From Prevotellaceae bacterium UBA4361 (GTDB lineage: Bacteria > Bacteroidota > Bacteroidia > Bacteroidales > Bacteroidaceae), in NCBI GenBank assembly GCA_002393575.1, contig DGSN01000069.1:1-49843 (forward strand): a stretch of DNA of 49,843 bases. The letters are read 5' to 3'. Position 1 is the first letter of the stretch. Each line of letters starts with the position of its first letter. A program made the position numbers and the translations under genes. Below are positions 34,901 to 42,635 of the stretch, one piece after another. The notes under the pieces were generated by a model. It did no database searches, was not told the DNA's origin, and saw only the letters and a program-made list of their open reading frames with translations.

Positions 34901-36015
34901 GTGCAGACCCACATCGCGTTGTTGTCTGCATCGGGCAGGAGAGCCGTGACGCAGTTGGTGCCAATTGTGTTGCGTAGAGCCGAGCGACGCCCGATGTATT
35001 CGAAGTGGGAAGTGTTGTTGGGCTGGACGATGACACCTTTCCAATAGACACCAACCCATTTGTTTCCGCTGTGGTCGATGAAGAAATCCTTCACGTTCGA
35101 CACCGCCAAGTTGTAGTCGTTTGCCTTGATGCTGCTGAGCGTGGTCTCTCCTGTTCGTTCGTCATACACGTGCAGTCCGTTGCCGTCGGTGCAAAGGTAA
35201 ATGTGTCCTTTCTCGTCGCTTCTGATGTTGGAGATGAAGAAATTTGCATCAACCGATGAAATGCGGTCGAATTGATGCTCCGACTCGTCATAGACGAGCA
35301 GTCCGTCACGCTCAGTGCTGAGATAGATTTTGCCCGATGAGCTTTCGCAGATTTTCGTGATGTTGCCTTGTATGTCGATGGAATGGAGCAGACGCTCGTT
35401 CTTGTCTAAAAGGTGAACCGAGTGATTGGAGAGTAGCCAAATGCGCTTTTTGCTGTCGTTGAGTATCTGGCGCATGTTACCGTGCTGGCTAAATCCATTG
35501 TAGTAAACCGCATGGTATTGCTGCACACCATCTTTGATGTCTTTGCTCTTTTTCAGTTGGTAGATACCATAACCAGCCGTAATCGCATAGATGTTTCCGT
35601 CGTGTGTTCGTGAGAGGGTGGAGATGTGTGCTTGTATGCTGTCCCCCTCTGGGTTGATGAGTGGAACATCGTAAAGTCGGTTGGTTTTCACATTGAGAAT
35701 CTGCATACCGTCGGAGTCCAAGCCGATGAGGATGGTTTGCGGGTCGATTTCCACCACGTCGGTTGCGTAGTTGCTTTTCATGGCGTAGTTGGCGGGTGCA
35801 TCCTGAGAATAGACGTTGATTTTTGCGCCATCGTAGCGGTTGAGTCCGTTGGTCGTGCAAATCCACACGTTGTGCCGACTGTCTTCGTAGAACGAACGAA
35901 TGCAGGTGTTAGATAGTCCGTTGTCGGATGTGAATGAAATCACGCCCTGGGCAACTGCTTTTGTGCAGAAGATGAACAGTATGCTTAGTAATGTGCTTAT
36001 TCTGTTAGGTTTCAT
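31945..36015 (-). CDS. Hybrid two-component system regulator (HTCS)
   Basis: The 1356-residue fusion has a signal peptide (1-23). The periplasmic sensor is made of two seven-bladed Reg_prop propellers (about 25-660) and a Y_Y_Y domain (about 715-785). A membrane helix (about 791-808) leads to HisKA with His843 (NISHEIRTP). The HATPase (about 945-1055) has N box, DTGIGI and GTGIGLNL. The receiver (about 1095-1215) has Asp1146 in VSDVMMPKMDG. An AraC-type DNA-binding domain (about 1250-1345) completes it. HTCS proteins bind oligosaccharides directly and activate polysaccharide-utilisation genes. Nearby GH115, GH95-GH43, esterase and GH97 genes make a xylan-derived ligand likely. All catalytic residues are present. 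Confidence 0.95.
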   Translation of the reverse strand: MKPNRISTLLSILFIFCTKAVAQGVISFTSDNGLSNTCIRSFYEDSRHNVWICTTNGLNRYDGAKINVYSQDAPANYAMKSNYATDVVEIDPQTILIGLDSDGMQILNVKTNRLYDVPLINPEGDSIQAHISTLSRTHDGNIYAITAGYGIYQLKKSKDIKDGVQQYHAVYYNGFSQHGNMRQILNDSKKRIWLLSNHSVHLLDKNERLLHSIDIQGNITKICESSSGKIYLSTERDGLLVYDESEHQFDRISSVDANFFISNIRSDEKGHIYLCTDGNGLHVYDERTGETTLSSIKANDYNLAVSNVKDFFIDHSGNKWVGVYWKGVIVQPNNTSHFEYIGRRSALRNTIGTNCVTALLPDADNNAMWVCTDNCGIYHINADGTLSEHYKAPQAGGVQNYIPTPNVPPTIMGILKDSEGQLWLGGSLGGLSLMNPATHQCRSFGDVVPGGESIHHVFALAEDKFKTVWMCTNGDFLYGYNLETKQLVHYHNGTNNPVLNIIHNSYISGILIKDNMMYLATSDGLEVLTITGVNRLRWEKKILGRTNVSQITCDGTTIWASTNEGLAKVNSIDLSSEMFTKADGLPSNKVCSAEIDANHRVWISTLNGMACLNPKDNSIRVFRVGDGIQGNEFTSQAHASMNGNIYFGGINGITYFNPKQVDADAEASPLELRFTGFYVNNHLVNVGEKSGHYVILDDWIDSVKRADLCHDDRTFALEFTSMLIGGQQVTYYYKVNNGEWQQVPPGQNQIVFNSMQVGTYRITIHAESFNQKSEEKQFVVQIHPAWYASIWAKLIYTLILLAIAYFLYQQYREREKARKILARHKQEEELNEARMQFFMNISHEIRTPMTLITSPLEKLMKNDDDTERHRSYSIIYLNAQRILRLINQLMDARKIEKGQFQLSYSRTDLVPFLQNLHELFNASAQQRNISMQFLHEGIDSMPVCIDTQNFDKVIMNLLSNALKFTPDNGKITMNLTRSDNKHFTLKVTDTGIGIPLEDRNRVFDRFYSDTHNNGYVGTGIGLNLTKMLIELHEGTISVGDNPEGQGTQFTLEMPTALDKTKEKATDTQETQALAEVLDTKLPVENTEEKNNSKYRHVLIVEDDAQIRQYVHSELSADYTVTECANGQEAWEFVQQNPKKVDIIVSDVMMPKMDGIQLCKSVKNSFLTNHIPVILLTAKSEDKDRIEGLSIGVDAYLTKPFNMEVLRSTISNLLHSRHVLQGKFKTEQQTEENIDDVEVQSADEHLMERVMKVVNENLSNTDLNIEYIADKVGISRVHFHRKIKDLTGQTPGNFLRSIRMTQAAKLLASKHLDITDVSIATGFKSVSTFSTSFKQVYGMTPSEYMKRHENDNNDSTN

Positions 36016-36061
36016 TTGTGTTTCAGAATGCTTGTATTGATTACAAATAAGGTAGATACGG

Positions 36062-36069
36062 CAAAGTTA
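36062..36069 (-). promoter_or_regulatory. -7 box for the HTCS gene
   Basis: On the minus strand TAACTTTGC, 46 bases upstream of the HTCS start. Confidence 0.6.
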
Positions 36070-36178
36070 CGAAAAATGCTTGATGTGAAAAAAAGAAAAA
36101 AGGAATTTTTTATGAGATGATAGGAATGATGGTAAATATGGGAATTATGGGATGTTCCAAAAACAAAATGACGAAATT

Positions 36179-36210
36179 TTTGCTTGCAAACTTGAATTTC
36201 CTTATCTTTG
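36179..36210 (+). promoter_or_regulatory. Consensus promoter of the GH97 gene
   Basis: TTTG (36179-36182), 20 bases, then TATCTTTG (36203-36210). The predicted transcript starts near 36217, at the first base of the heptamer-repeat leader. Confidence 0.75.
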
Positions 36211-36219
36211 TTGGCAATT

Positions 36220-36312
36220 AAGGTCTAAGGTCTTGAGTCTAAGGTCTAAGGTCTGGGGTCGCCTTTGACTTTTGTCCTTTGACCTTTGTCCTTCGACCTT
36301 TGACCTTCGACT
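36220..36312 (+). repeat. Heptamer repeats in inverted orientation forming the GH97 leader
   Basis: The left part (36220-36260) is built of AAGGTCT units. The right part (36262-36312) is built of CCTTTGAC/CCTTCGAC units. AAGGTC and GACCTT are complementary, so the leader can fold in many sliding registers into a long hairpin. It occupies nearly all of the ~120-base leader of the GH97 gene. Confidence 0.8.
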
Positions 36313-36338
36313 TATTAACGATTACTAAATAAAAAGCA

Positions 36339-38309
36339 ATGAAACAAATCAACTTGTTTTTGGCACTATGTGCTTTCTCCCTTTCTTCGTTGGCTCAGAA
36401 TGCCAAGGTGAGCGGTCCCGATGGCAAACTCGTCGTGAGCGTTGATGTGAATGGTGGCAAAGCCACGTATTCGGTGAACTACGATGGCAAGACCGTGTTG
36501 GATGCCTCTCCACTCGGATTCCAAGCCAATATCGGCGATTTCACGCATGGGCTGAGCTTTGTCGATGCAAAGGAAAGCAAAGTGCATGAGCAGTATCAGA
36601 TGAACCGCTCGAAATTCAGCTATGTCACTTACGATGCCAATCAGCTGAAGGTGAATTTGAAGAACGGCAAGAACGTGCCTTTCTCTGTCACCTTCCAAGT
36701 GTCGAACAACGACATCGCCTTCCGCTACGAAATGAATCGGGCAGGCGAGACTGGCTCTATCCGCATCATGAGCGAGAGCACTGGTTTCGACTTCCCAACC
36801 AACACCACCACTTTTCTCACTCCGCAGAGCGATGCCATGATTGGATGGAAGCGCACCAAACCAAGCTACGAGGAAGTCTATAAGGCTGACGAACCGATGA
36901 CTACCCGTTCGCAGTATGGTCATGGCTTCACGTTCCCATGCCTGTTCAAGGTGAATGGCGGCGTATGGGTGCTGGTGAGCGAGACGGGCGTGGATGCCAA
37001 GTATTGTGCTTCGCATCTCAGCGACATGCAGGGCGACGGACTCTACACCATCGCTTTCCCTATGGCAGAGGAAAACAACGGCAACGGCAGTGTGGAGCCA
37101 GCCTTTGCACTTCCTGGCGCAACGGCATGGCGTACCCTCACCGTGGGAACTACGCTCAAGCCTATTGTCGAAACGACAGTGCCTTTCGATGTGGTTCGTC
37201 CACGTTATGAAACAACCCACGACTATCGCTTTGGCAGAGGCACATGGAGCTGGATTGTTTGGCAAGACGGCTCTATCAACTACGACGACCAAGTGCGCTA
37301 CATCAACCTCGCCAAGGAAATGGGTTACGAATACGTGCTGATTGACAACTGGTGGGACACGAACATCGGCACCGAGAAGATGGAGCGTCTTGTGGAATAC
37401 GCACGTAGTCAGGGTGTTGATGTGTTCCTGTGGTATAGCTCCAGTGGCTATTGGAACGACATTGTTCAGGGTCCTATCAATCGCATGGACGACCCAATCG
37501 TCCGCAAGCAGTGGATGCGCTGGATGCAAAAACTGGGTGTGAAGGGCATCAAGGTCGATTTCTTCGGTGGCGACAAGCAAGAAACCATGCGCCTCTACGA
37601 AGCCATCCTCAGCGATGCCGACGACCACGGACTGATGGTCATCTTCCACGGCTGTACCCTGCCACGCGGTTGGGAACGCATGTATCCTAACTATGTGGGT
37701 AGTGAGGCTGTGCTGGCTTCTGAGAACATGGTGTTTGGGCAGGATTTCTGCGACAACGAGGCTTTCAACGCCTGCCTGCATCCATTCATCCGCAATGCCG
37801 TGGGCTGCATGGAGTGGGGAGGATGCTTCATGAACCGCCGTTTGGCAAAGGGCAACAAGAGTGGCAACACTCGCCGTTCCACCGACTGCTTGGAACTTGC
37901 CACAACGATTCTCTACCAGAACCCAATTCAGAACTTTGCCTTGACACCAGAGAACTTGCTTCCAGTGGAAGAAGGCGGTGCTCCCGAAGTGTCGATGAAT
38001 TTCCTCAAGTCCGTGCCAACCACTTGGGATGAAACCCGATTCATTGACGGCTATCCAGGCAAGTATGTCATCATGGCTCGTCGCCATCATGCCACTTGGT
38101 ACATCGTCGGTGTGAATGCCACGGGAGCGAAGAAGAAGTTCACCATCGACCTCTCTTCCATCTTGAAGAGTGGCGATGCTGTGCAGCTCTACATGGACAA
38201 TCTCAAGAACCAAGACCCACGCTACGACAAGAAACGCACCATTAGCGACCCTAAGTCGTTCACTGTGACGATGGACAAGAACGGCGGTTTTGTCATGGTG
38301 AAAGGATAA
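36339..38309 (+). CDS. Secreted GH97 glycoside hydrolase, retaining (alpha-galactosidase-like)
   Basis: The 656-residue product has a signal peptide (about 1-19), an N-terminal beta-super-sandwich (about 20-280), a TIM barrel (about 290-560) and a C-terminal beta domain (about 570-656). GH97 splits into inverting alpha-glucosidases (SusB) and retaining enzymes with an Asp nucleophile. Here GIKVDFFGGDKQ places Asp407 where the retaining nucleophile lies, as in the Bacteroides thetaiotaomicron alpha-galactosidase. Expected activity is therefore alpha-galactosidase or similar on galactose-bearing side chains. Divergent from the HTCS gene, which may control it. The leader is a set of heptamer repeats that fold back on themselves. 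Confidence 0.9.
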   Translation: MKQINLFLALCAFSLSSLAQNAKVSGPDGKLVVSVDVNGGKATYSVNYDGKTVLDASPLGFQANIGDFTHGLSFVDAKESKVHEQYQMNRSKFSYVTYDANQLKVNLKNGKNVPFSVTFQVSNNDIAFRYEMNRAGETGSIRIMSESTGFDFPTNTTTFLTPQSDAMIGWKRTKPSYEEVYKADEPMTTRSQYGHGFTFPCLFKVNGGVWVLVSETGVDAKYCASHLSDMQGDGLYTIAFPMAEENNGNGSVEPAFALPGATAWRTLTVGTTLKPIVETTVPFDVVRPRYETTHDYRFGRGTWSWIVWQDGSINYDDQVRYINLAKEMGYEYVLIDNWWDTNIGTEKMERLVEYARSQGVDVFLWYSSSGYWNDIVQGPINRMDDPIVRKQWMRWMQKLGVKGIKVDFFGGDKQETMRLYEAILSDADDHGLMVIFHGCTLPRGWERMYPNYVGSEAVLASENMVFGQDFCDNEAFNACLHPFIRNAVGCMEWGGCFMNRRLAKGNKSGNTRRSTDCLELATTILYQNPIQNFALTPENLLPVEEGGAPEVSMNFLKSVPTTWDETRFIDGYPGKYVIMARRHHATWYIVGVNATGAKKKFTIDLSSILKSGDAVQLYMDNLKNQDPRYDKKRTISDPKSFTVTMDKNGGFVMVKG

Positions 38310-38323
38310 TTATCACTTACTGA

Positions 38324-38420
38324 ATCTTTTTTTTGATTCCACTTTATGCGCGAGGGCTCGTTATCATCATAGCGAGCCCTCGTTGTAGTTTCAACGAGCC
38401 CTCGCTTGAACAACGACGAA
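38324..38420. repeat. Alternative CGAGGGCTCG/CGAGCCCTCG hairpins downstream of GH97
   Basis: CGAGGGCTCG (38351-38360) can pair with CGAGCCCTCG (38373-38382) or, as GCGAGGGCTCG, with CGAGCCCTCGC (38395-38405). The hairpins exclude each other. A following GACGAAGGCTCG word also occurs at 23490-23501. Probably the terminator region of GH97. Between 38421 and 38590 nothing else is visible. Confidence 0.7.
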
Positions 38421-38600
38421 GGCTCGCCATTTCAGTGCAAGCAAAAGAATGACGCAATACTGTCTTGATGATGCTTCGATTGCGGAGAATGATTGATGCT
38501 GTGGTTTTATTCTGAGCATGATGTAATGCTTCTAAGACGAAAAATACTTATTTTTAACAAAAAAGTTTCAGTAAGATTTTCAAACACACATATTTTTTCT

Positions 38601-38608
38601 TAAATTTG
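38601..38608 (+). promoter_or_regulatory. -7 box for the large T9SS protein gene
   Basis: TAAATTTGC, about 112 bases upstream of the ATG at 38721. A matching -33 box is weak. Confidence 0.6.
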
Positions 38609-38720
38609 CCACGTTGAACATTTTGAGGCTTTGTCTAACTGCCTTATTTGAGAATTTATCCTTCGAGGACAATAAAGATTTAAACATCATTTATATTGCT
38701 AACTTAATTATTTTTTCCGC

Positions 38721-41700
38721 ATGAAAAAGATTTTTACTTTTGCTCTGACGGCATTCTTTGCGTTCGGCTTGAGTACTTTTGCTCAGGAAGAAGATGTAAC
38801 ACATCTGATTAAGAATGCTGGCTTCGACGAGGACCTTACGTTCCAACTCGATGGTACGATGAAAGAGGCGGTGAGCACAGAGACGTCTCTCAGTGACCGT
38901 AGCTGGGCTTACATTGCTGCCGACAACACGGTGTATGCACGTCCAAAAACAACCAGTGGCCAGAATCGTCCCGACGGTCGCAAGTTGGAGGCTGTGAACG
39001 GTTTCAAGGGTCAGGTGGAGGGTTGGACATTGGAGTCCAATGCCGAATTCCCTAAGTGTGAGTGGACTTACTTCGGTACAGTGCCTTACGATTTGGTACC
39101 TCAGTCTGTGCCTATCGCTGACGATGGTACTACTTATCTTGAAGTGCCAGCTCGTCCTACAGAGTTCGACGGTGGCACTGGTTTTGTTTATCTGCGTGCT
39201 GGTTGGACAAACAGTGCTTCCTACAAGCAGGTGGTAAATTTGCCTTGTGCTGTTTATCGCTTGGAGTACTGGACTATCAACATCAATCCTAACACTTCTT
39301 CCGTTGCAAAGGACCTCACACAGATTGTCTGCCGCAAGGATGTGTTCAAGGATGAAGAAGGCACTGGTCTCAACGCCCAGGAATGGACAAAGCATGAGTT
39401 CGAGTTCACCCCAACTGCTGAGTTCACCATGCAGTTCGGTTATGAGGCTGCCAATGCAGGTTCTGGTGGTCAGCCAATCGTTGCCCTCGACGGTATCAAG
39501 CTCTACAAGATTGGTGAAGCTGACGAAAAACAGTTGCTCGAGGCTGACTTGAGCGATGCAGAGAAGGAAATCACTGACATCATCGACACAATTCCTGCTC
39601 TTGAGCAGTTTGCAGGCGTCATCGAACAGGTGTACCAGTGGTGTACAGATGCTGAAGATGCTGACGGTAAGGAGGCTATCTTGGCTGCTACTAAGGACTT
39701 GAAGGACAAGAAGCAGCAGCTCCTTGATTTCTTGGGTGTCATCGAGGATTATCAGGCATTGGAAACTAAGATTTTGGCTATCGGTGAAGGCGGTAACTTG
39801 TATCCAGGCTACGATGCTCTCCGCACTAAGTATGAAGAGGTAAGCGAGGCTGTTGAAACCGACGAAATTGAGAGTTTTACAGCTAAGGTAGCTGAACTCG
39901 AAGAGGCTCTCAAGCAGTATTACTTCTCTCAGGAGGCAACTGCTGAAAATCCAGGCGACTACACATTCCTCATTTCTTCTCCTTATTTCACGAAGACTGT
40001 TGCTGACCCAACTCTCGTTATCGCAGAGGACAACTCAAGCATCGTTTCCGTTGAATATCCTAATGTCGACAGCTACACTGCTGGTTCAGCTCCTGCTGAT
40101 GGCAACAGCGAAGGTTGGTACATTGGTGCAAGCGGTGGCGACCAGCGCTTGAACTATGCTCAGGGCCGTGTCTGCTGGAACGCATGGCGTCAGGCAAGCA
40201 CAGATGTAACTGTCAGCCAAGACCTCACTGGCATTCCTAATGGCTTCTACACAGTTAGTGCTGAAATGATTACTCAGCCAGACTATCTGAGCAACCAGCA
40301 CGTGTTCGCTAACTCCAAGATTCAGAAGGCAGAGTCTCCTGCACTGACAGCTGGTAACTGGAACGACACGAACGATGGTGAATGGACTTACCTCACCACT
40401 GAGAAGGTGCTCGTCAACGATGGCAAGCTCACTATCGGTGCTATCGGTTCTGCACTCAATGGTAGTACAAACCAGACTGGTTGGTTCTGCGTAACTAACT
40501 TCCGTCTCATGTACTATGGTCCTGCAAGCCTCGAAGACCTCCAGGGTCTCTATCAGAACACTGTAGCTGAGGCTAACGAATTGAGCAACGGTGTTTACTA
40601 CGCTGCTGATAAGGCTCAGTTCCAGGCTGTCATCAACGAATTTGGTAGCGCAGCTGACGAAGCAACTATCAACGCAGCTCTCGACACTCTCAATGTTGCT
40701 ATGGCTGAGGCTCAGAAGTCTATCGACAAGTACAATGCTGTGATGGCAGGTTCGCTCAACGACCTCAAGGTGAACGAATACACTCCTAACCAGAGAACAG
40801 TGGCTGACGCTGCAATCAAGGTGATGGAAAGCTTGATGGCTGACCCTGCTGCTACTTACACTAAGATGGATTCTCTCACTACATTCCTCCGCTACTATCG
40901 CGACAACTACCTACCTGTTCTCGGCGATGCTGAGGCTCTCACGCTCACTGACGCTACAGCTAAGGCTGCTATGGACGCAACAATCGCTGGTCAGGTGGCT
41001 AAGTTGGGTGCTGTCACTACATTCCCTGCTACAGCTACACTCGATGAGTATATTGCAGAACTCCAGAACGCTATCTCTGTATGTACTGGTGCTGAAATCA
41101 TCATGAGCGGTGGTACAGACATCACTTCGTTCATCGTGAACCCAGGCGTTGAGGCATCCAGCAACGATGCACAGCCTAATGGCTGGACAGCTGAACACCC
41201 TAACGGTAACACAGTTTCTAACTCTGGTCAGGCTTACAATGGCAATGGTTCCGACCGTTACCTCGACTCTTGGAATGGTACTGCTAAGGCAATGCGCTAC
41301 GTAGGTTATCAGACTATCACCAACATTCCTAACGGTGTTTACAAGATTGGTGCTATGATGCGCGCTTCTGGTACTCCAGGTGCTGAAGGTGTTTACCTCT
41401 TCGGTATCGACGGAAATGTAGGTACTCAGCAGATTGTTGATGGTGAGTCAACTGTTGATTACGTTGCTCTCCCAGGCGCAATCTATGCTCCAGCTCACAT
41501 CCAGCCTACCAACTGGACTGAAGTAACGAAGTTGCTCAATGGCGAAAGCGGTGCTGAATACTCAACTGCTGGTGGCGACTCTATCGGTTACTACACTGAC
41601 TCTTACGGTTCAATCTGGTACGAAGCAGCTGTTGCTTGTCTCACTTCTGAAACTGGTAGTGGTACTGAAGAAGAAGAGGCTATCTACAACGCAAATAGTC

Positions 41701-42044
41701 AGAAGGGTCGCGGTTGGTTCTATGTTGACGTTACAGTGACTGTCACTAAGAACACGCTCACATTAGGTGTGACTAACGACTCCATCCTCACTGCTGGTTG
41801 CACAGACACGAAGGGCGAACCATGTGTTCCATTCTCTGGTAACTGGTTCTCTGCTGACAACTTCACACTCGAACTCATCCAGAACAACGAGCCAAGCTTC
41901 AACCCTGCTACTGGCATTGCTCTGATTGAAGAGAAGAATGTTGCTATCAAGCCTCAGGGCATCTACAACATCGCTGGTCAGCGTCTGAACAAGCTCCAGA
42001 AGGGTATCAACATCGTTAACGGTAAGAAGATACTCGTTAAGTAA
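38721..42044 (+). CDS. Large T9SS-sorted surface protein with lectin-like and FIVAR-like domains
   Basis: The 1107-residue product has a signal peptide (MKKIFTFALTAFFAFGLSTFAQ) and a T9SS tail (GIYNIAGQRLNKL ... GINIVNGKKILVK). Three galactose-binding-like beta sandwiches lie at about 25-265, 435-600 and 815-1050. Each has an NP/NxGFE-like start, a stretch of VxxLPxGxYxL type (VVNLPCAVYRLEYW, DLTGIPNGFYTVSAE, TITNIPNGVYKIGAM) and a late DNFxL strand. Helical segments between them (about 275-420 and 605-800) contain FIVAR-type LNVAMAEAQ repeats. The build is that of a carbohydrate-binding adhesin. Codon use is strongly biased, as in abundant proteins. Its proximity to GH97 suggests glycan binding; substrate not known. 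Confidence 0.78.
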   Translation: MKKIFTFALTAFFAFGLSTFAQEEDVTHLIKNAGFDEDLTFQLDGTMKEAVSTETSLSDRSWAYIAADNTVYARPKTTSGQNRPDGRKLEAVNGFKGQVEGWTLESNAEFPKCEWTYFGTVPYDLVPQSVPIADDGTTYLEVPARPTEFDGGTGFVYLRAGWTNSASYKQVVNLPCAVYRLEYWTININPNTSSVAKDLTQIVCRKDVFKDEEGTGLNAQEWTKHEFEFTPTAEFTMQFGYEAANAGSGGQPIVALDGIKLYKIGEADEKQLLEADLSDAEKEITDIIDTIPALEQFAGVIEQVYQWCTDAEDADGKEAILAATKDLKDKKQQLLDFLGVIEDYQALETKILAIGEGGNLYPGYDALRTKYEEVSEAVETDEIESFTAKVAELEEALKQYYFSQEATAENPGDYTFLISSPYFTKTVADPTLVIAEDNSSIVSVEYPNVDSYTAGSAPADGNSEGWYIGASGGDQRLNYAQGRVCWNAWRQASTDVTVSQDLTGIPNGFYTVSAEMITQPDYLSNQHVFANSKIQKAESPALTAGNWNDTNDGEWTYLTTEKVLVNDGKLTIGAIGSALNGSTNQTGWFCVTNFRLMYYGPASLEDLQGLYQNTVAEANELSNGVYYAADKAQFQAVINEFGSAADEATINAALDTLNVAMAEAQKSIDKYNAVMAGSLNDLKVNEYTPNQRTVADAAIKVMESLMADPAATYTKMDSLTTFLRYYRDNYLPVLGDAEALTLTDATAKAAMDATIAGQVAKLGAVTTFPATATLDEYIAELQNAISVCTGAEIIMSGGTDITSFIVNPGVEASSNDAQPNGWTAEHPNGNTVSNSGQAYNGNGSDRYLDSWNGTAKAMRYVGYQTITNIPNGVYKIGAMMRASGTPGAEGVYLFGIDGNVGTQQIVDGESTVDYVALPGAIYAPAHIQPTNWTEVTKLLNGESGAEYSTAGGDSIGYYTDSYGSIWYEAAVACLTSETGSGTEEEEAIYNANSQKGRGWFYVDVTVTVTKNTLTLGVTNDSILTAGCTDTKGEPCVPFSGNWFSADNFTLELIQNNEPSFNPATGIALIEEKNVAIKPQGIYNIAGQRLNKLQKGINIVNGKKILVK

Positions 42045-42082
42045 GTATTCCCAACAAGAGTAAAACAAACTCTATAACATAG

Positions 42083-42118
42083 AAAGCGGGTTGGTTCGAA
42101 TGTGAACCAACCCGCTTT
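42083..42118 (+). terminator. Terminator after the large T9SS gene
   Basis: AAAGCGGGTTGGTTC (42083-42097) and GAACCAACCCGCTTT (42104-42118) form a 15-bp perfect stem. Confidence 0.92.
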
Positions 42119-42140
42119 ACGATTTATCTTAATAACTAAA

Positions 42141-42400
42141 CTTTCCCATCATATTGGGATAGCGTAACCCTCTGACGCTGAAAGCGTCATCGCTCAGTAA
42201 CCGTAGGTCGGAACGACCTGCGGGTGGTATGTAACCAGGCAAGATGCACTCTGAAAGAGTGCCCCAACAGCCACAGATGGGCGACTCTTTCAGAGTCGAT
42301 TGAGCGGACACACAGCTATCCGGGGGTGCTTCGCACCCTCGGTTACTGAGCGATGACGCTTTCAGCGTCTTCTGATACAATTATTCAAGGGATGGGAAAG
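42141..42400. repeat. Palindromic element of six mini-hairpins (3 GAA loops, then 3 TTC loops)
   Basis: Outer 10-bp inverted repeats CTTTCCCATC (42141-42150) and GATGGGAAAG (42391-42400) bound the element. Inside them a perfect 30-bp inverted repeat pairs 42174-42203 with 42340-42369. Six short hairpins are visible: GACGCT-GAA-AGCGTC (42174), AGGTCG-GAA-CGACCT (42205), GCACTCT-GAA-AGAGTGC (42246), CGACTCT-TTC-AGAGTCG (42282), GGGTGC-TTC-GCACCC (42324), GACGCT-TTC-AGCGTC (42355). No protein is encoded. Similar multi-hairpin repeats are scattered in Bacteroidota genomes; I do not know a described function. Confidence 0.9.
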
Positions 42401-42436
42401 TGCTAATTAATAACTATAAAAGATAAGATTATTATT

Positions 42437-42576
42437 AACCACGAATTACTCGAATTAAACGAATCTTAACTCGGTAAAGCTAATTTCTCTAAATAAAAAA
42501 TGTGAGCATTTTTGTTCGTGAAATTTGATGAACTAATACTTATAATAAATTCGTTAAATTCGTGAAATTCGTGGTT
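42437..42576. repeat. Inverted repeat with AACCACGAATT termini
   Basis: The left arm (42437-42464) and right arm (42549-42576) match at 25 of 28 positions when one is reversed and complemented. The arms contain stepwise AATTCGTG/AATTCGT words. The 84-base centre encodes nothing. The ACCACGAATT...AATTCGTGGT type of repeat is seen in many unrelated bacteria. Confidence 0.85.
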
Positions 42577-42635
42577 GAGAAATCACATGAGAGTGGATTC
42601 AATTAAATAAATGCTTACTTGTTTGTGGAGGAATT

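Noticed and set aside
36366..38213. 615-codon open frame antisense to GH97
   Set aside because: The sense strand encodes a full GH97 with signal peptide and catalytic residues. The antisense translation has no recognisable domain and is a by-product of codon bias.
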